The notes under the pieces were generated by a model. That model made no database searches. It saw only the letters and a program-made list of their open reading frames with translations, and was not told the origin of the DNA. A DNA stretch of 64,000 nt from JALYXV01 sp963791545 (lineage in GTDB: Bacteria; Actinomycetota; Acidimicrobiia; Acidimicrobiales; Palsa-688), in the NCBI GenBank assembly GCA_963791545.1, contig CAWBSR010000015.1:744001-808000 (forward strand). Reading direction: 5' to 3'. Within the stretch, counting starts at the first letter, position 1. Every line of letters begins with the position of its first letter. This document shows positions 63,510-64,000 of the stretch, piece by piece. The position numbers and the translations under genes are program-made.

Positions 63510-64000
63510 CTTAAAGCCTGAACAGCCGATCGCTCCCGGCGTGGTGGGCATGGGTGCCGGGCCCGCCCTCGACGTGGGCGCGCCCGACGACGTGCCCACG
63601 CTCGACTCCAGGGCACTCGAGGTCTCACCCAGCGGCGAGATGATGGGGATGGAGGACCAGCTGCTCTCGCCGGGTCGCATGGCCCTGCGCCGTTTCCGCC
63701 GCCACAAGCTGGCCATGCTCAGCCTGACCATCCTCGTCATCCTGGCCCTGGCGTGCATCCTGGTGCCGCTGTTCGCGGCCCACGGGTACGCCTACGTTCC
63801 CCCGGGGGTGGAAAGCTTCAAGCTCCGCCTGAAGGGGCCATCGCTGGCCCACCCCTTCGGCACCGACCTCATCGGGCGGGACCAGTTCGTCAGGGTCCTC
63901 TACGGCGGACGGGTATCTCTGGCGGTTGGATTCGGCGTCGCCCTCTCCGCCACCGTCATCGGCACCACCGTCGGTGCCATCGCCGGCTTCAAGGGAGGCC
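63502..64000 (+). CDS. ABC transporter permease, DppC/OppC type, cut by window edge
   Basis: First 166 codons. A 60-residue cytoplasmic N-terminal extension (MRDLKPEQPIAPGVVGMGAG and onward), then ALRRFRRHKLAMLSLTILVI as TM1, the conserved HPFGTDLIGRDQFVRVLYGG, and TM2. The EAA loop and C terminus lie past base 64000. Pairs with the upstream permease. The ATPase genes would be expected downstream. Confidence 0.92.
   Translation, partial: MRDLKPEQPIAPGVVGMGAGPALDVGAPDDVPTLDSRALEVSPSGEMMGMEDQLLSPGRMALRRFRRHKLAMLSLTILVILALACILVPLFAAHGYAYVPPGVESFKLRLKGPSLAHPFGTDLIGRDQFVRVLYGGRVSLAVGFGVALSATVIGTTVGAIAGFKGG

Overview
The window is high-GC DNA (roughly 70% by eye), densely coded, with many GTG starts and 4-bp ATGA/GTGA gene overlaps. 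Mycothiol synthase (mshD), a BldC-sized MerR-like regulator, an ANTAR response regulator of the PdtaR type, a luciferase-like (possibly F420-dependent) oxidoreductase and the order polA-rpsA-coaE-uvrB-uvrA all point to an actinobacterium. A dedicated trpF next to an ordinary HisA, and no whiA or yvcK beside rapZ, argue against Streptomyces or Mycobacterium. I infer a deep-branching actinobacterial lineage such as Acidimicrobiia. This placement rests on gene content only.

Layout. 1-1.3 kb: mshD (cut by the window edge) and nth. 1.5-8.4 kb: hisD-hisC-hisB-hisH-hisA-hisF, a proline-rich membrane protein, a GroES-like protein and hisI. 8.4-17.4 kb: trpE, a YgfZ-like protein and a lipoprotein, then an opposite-strand two-component system, then trpC-trpF-trpB-trpA. 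17.5-31.8 kb: accessory and housekeeping genes: glucose dehydrogenase, a UvrD-like helicase with repeat inserts, a membrane protein, a decayed glnD remnant, an APC permease fused to an OB fold, YqgE, an AidB-type acyl-CoA dehydrogenase, a luciferase-like oxidoreductase, a lipoprotein, an ABC1/UbiB kinase and Bcp. 32-36.3 kb: fabD-fabH-acpP-fabF on the minus strand, with a 63-bp repeat array downstream. 36.4-41.1 kb: two small membrane proteins, a 16-bp repeat array, tRNA-Leu(CAA), an MprAB-like two-component system, a DUF3105 lipoprotein and a PdtaR-like regulator. 41.2-53.6 kb: a DtxR-like repressor, polA, rpsA, a BldC-like gene, coaE, uvrB, uvrA and nadA. 53.8-60.6 kb: uvrC, a methyltransferase, rapZ, gap, pgk, tpiA and secG. 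60.7-64 kb: a peptide/nickel-type ABC transporter running off the edge.

How the genes work together. The his and trp blocks give most of histidine synthesis (hisG and hisE not seen) and most of tryptophan synthesis (trpG and trpD not seen). The fab block is a compact type II fatty-acid initiation and elongation unit. uvrA, uvrB, uvrC, polA, nth and the helicase cover excision repair. gap-pgk-tpiA is the lower glycolytic operon.

The most interesting signals are in architecture and regulation rather than a new gene cassette. (i) About 22 first-in-operon genes have a TANNNT-type -10 box 6-10 nt before the start codon and no Shine-Dalgarno, implying widespread leaderless transcription. At two divergent pairs the -10 boxes of the two strands overlap. 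(ii) FabD carries a BCCP-like C-terminal domain without the biotinyl lysine. (iii) An APC permease is fused to an OB fold. (iv) In-frame and intergenic minisatellites recur through the window. (v) An 87-bp nested palindrome is built from four copies of one 11-mer. (vi) A glnD remnant carries at least four frameshifts. I did not find a convincing new defence, mobile or biosynthetic system.
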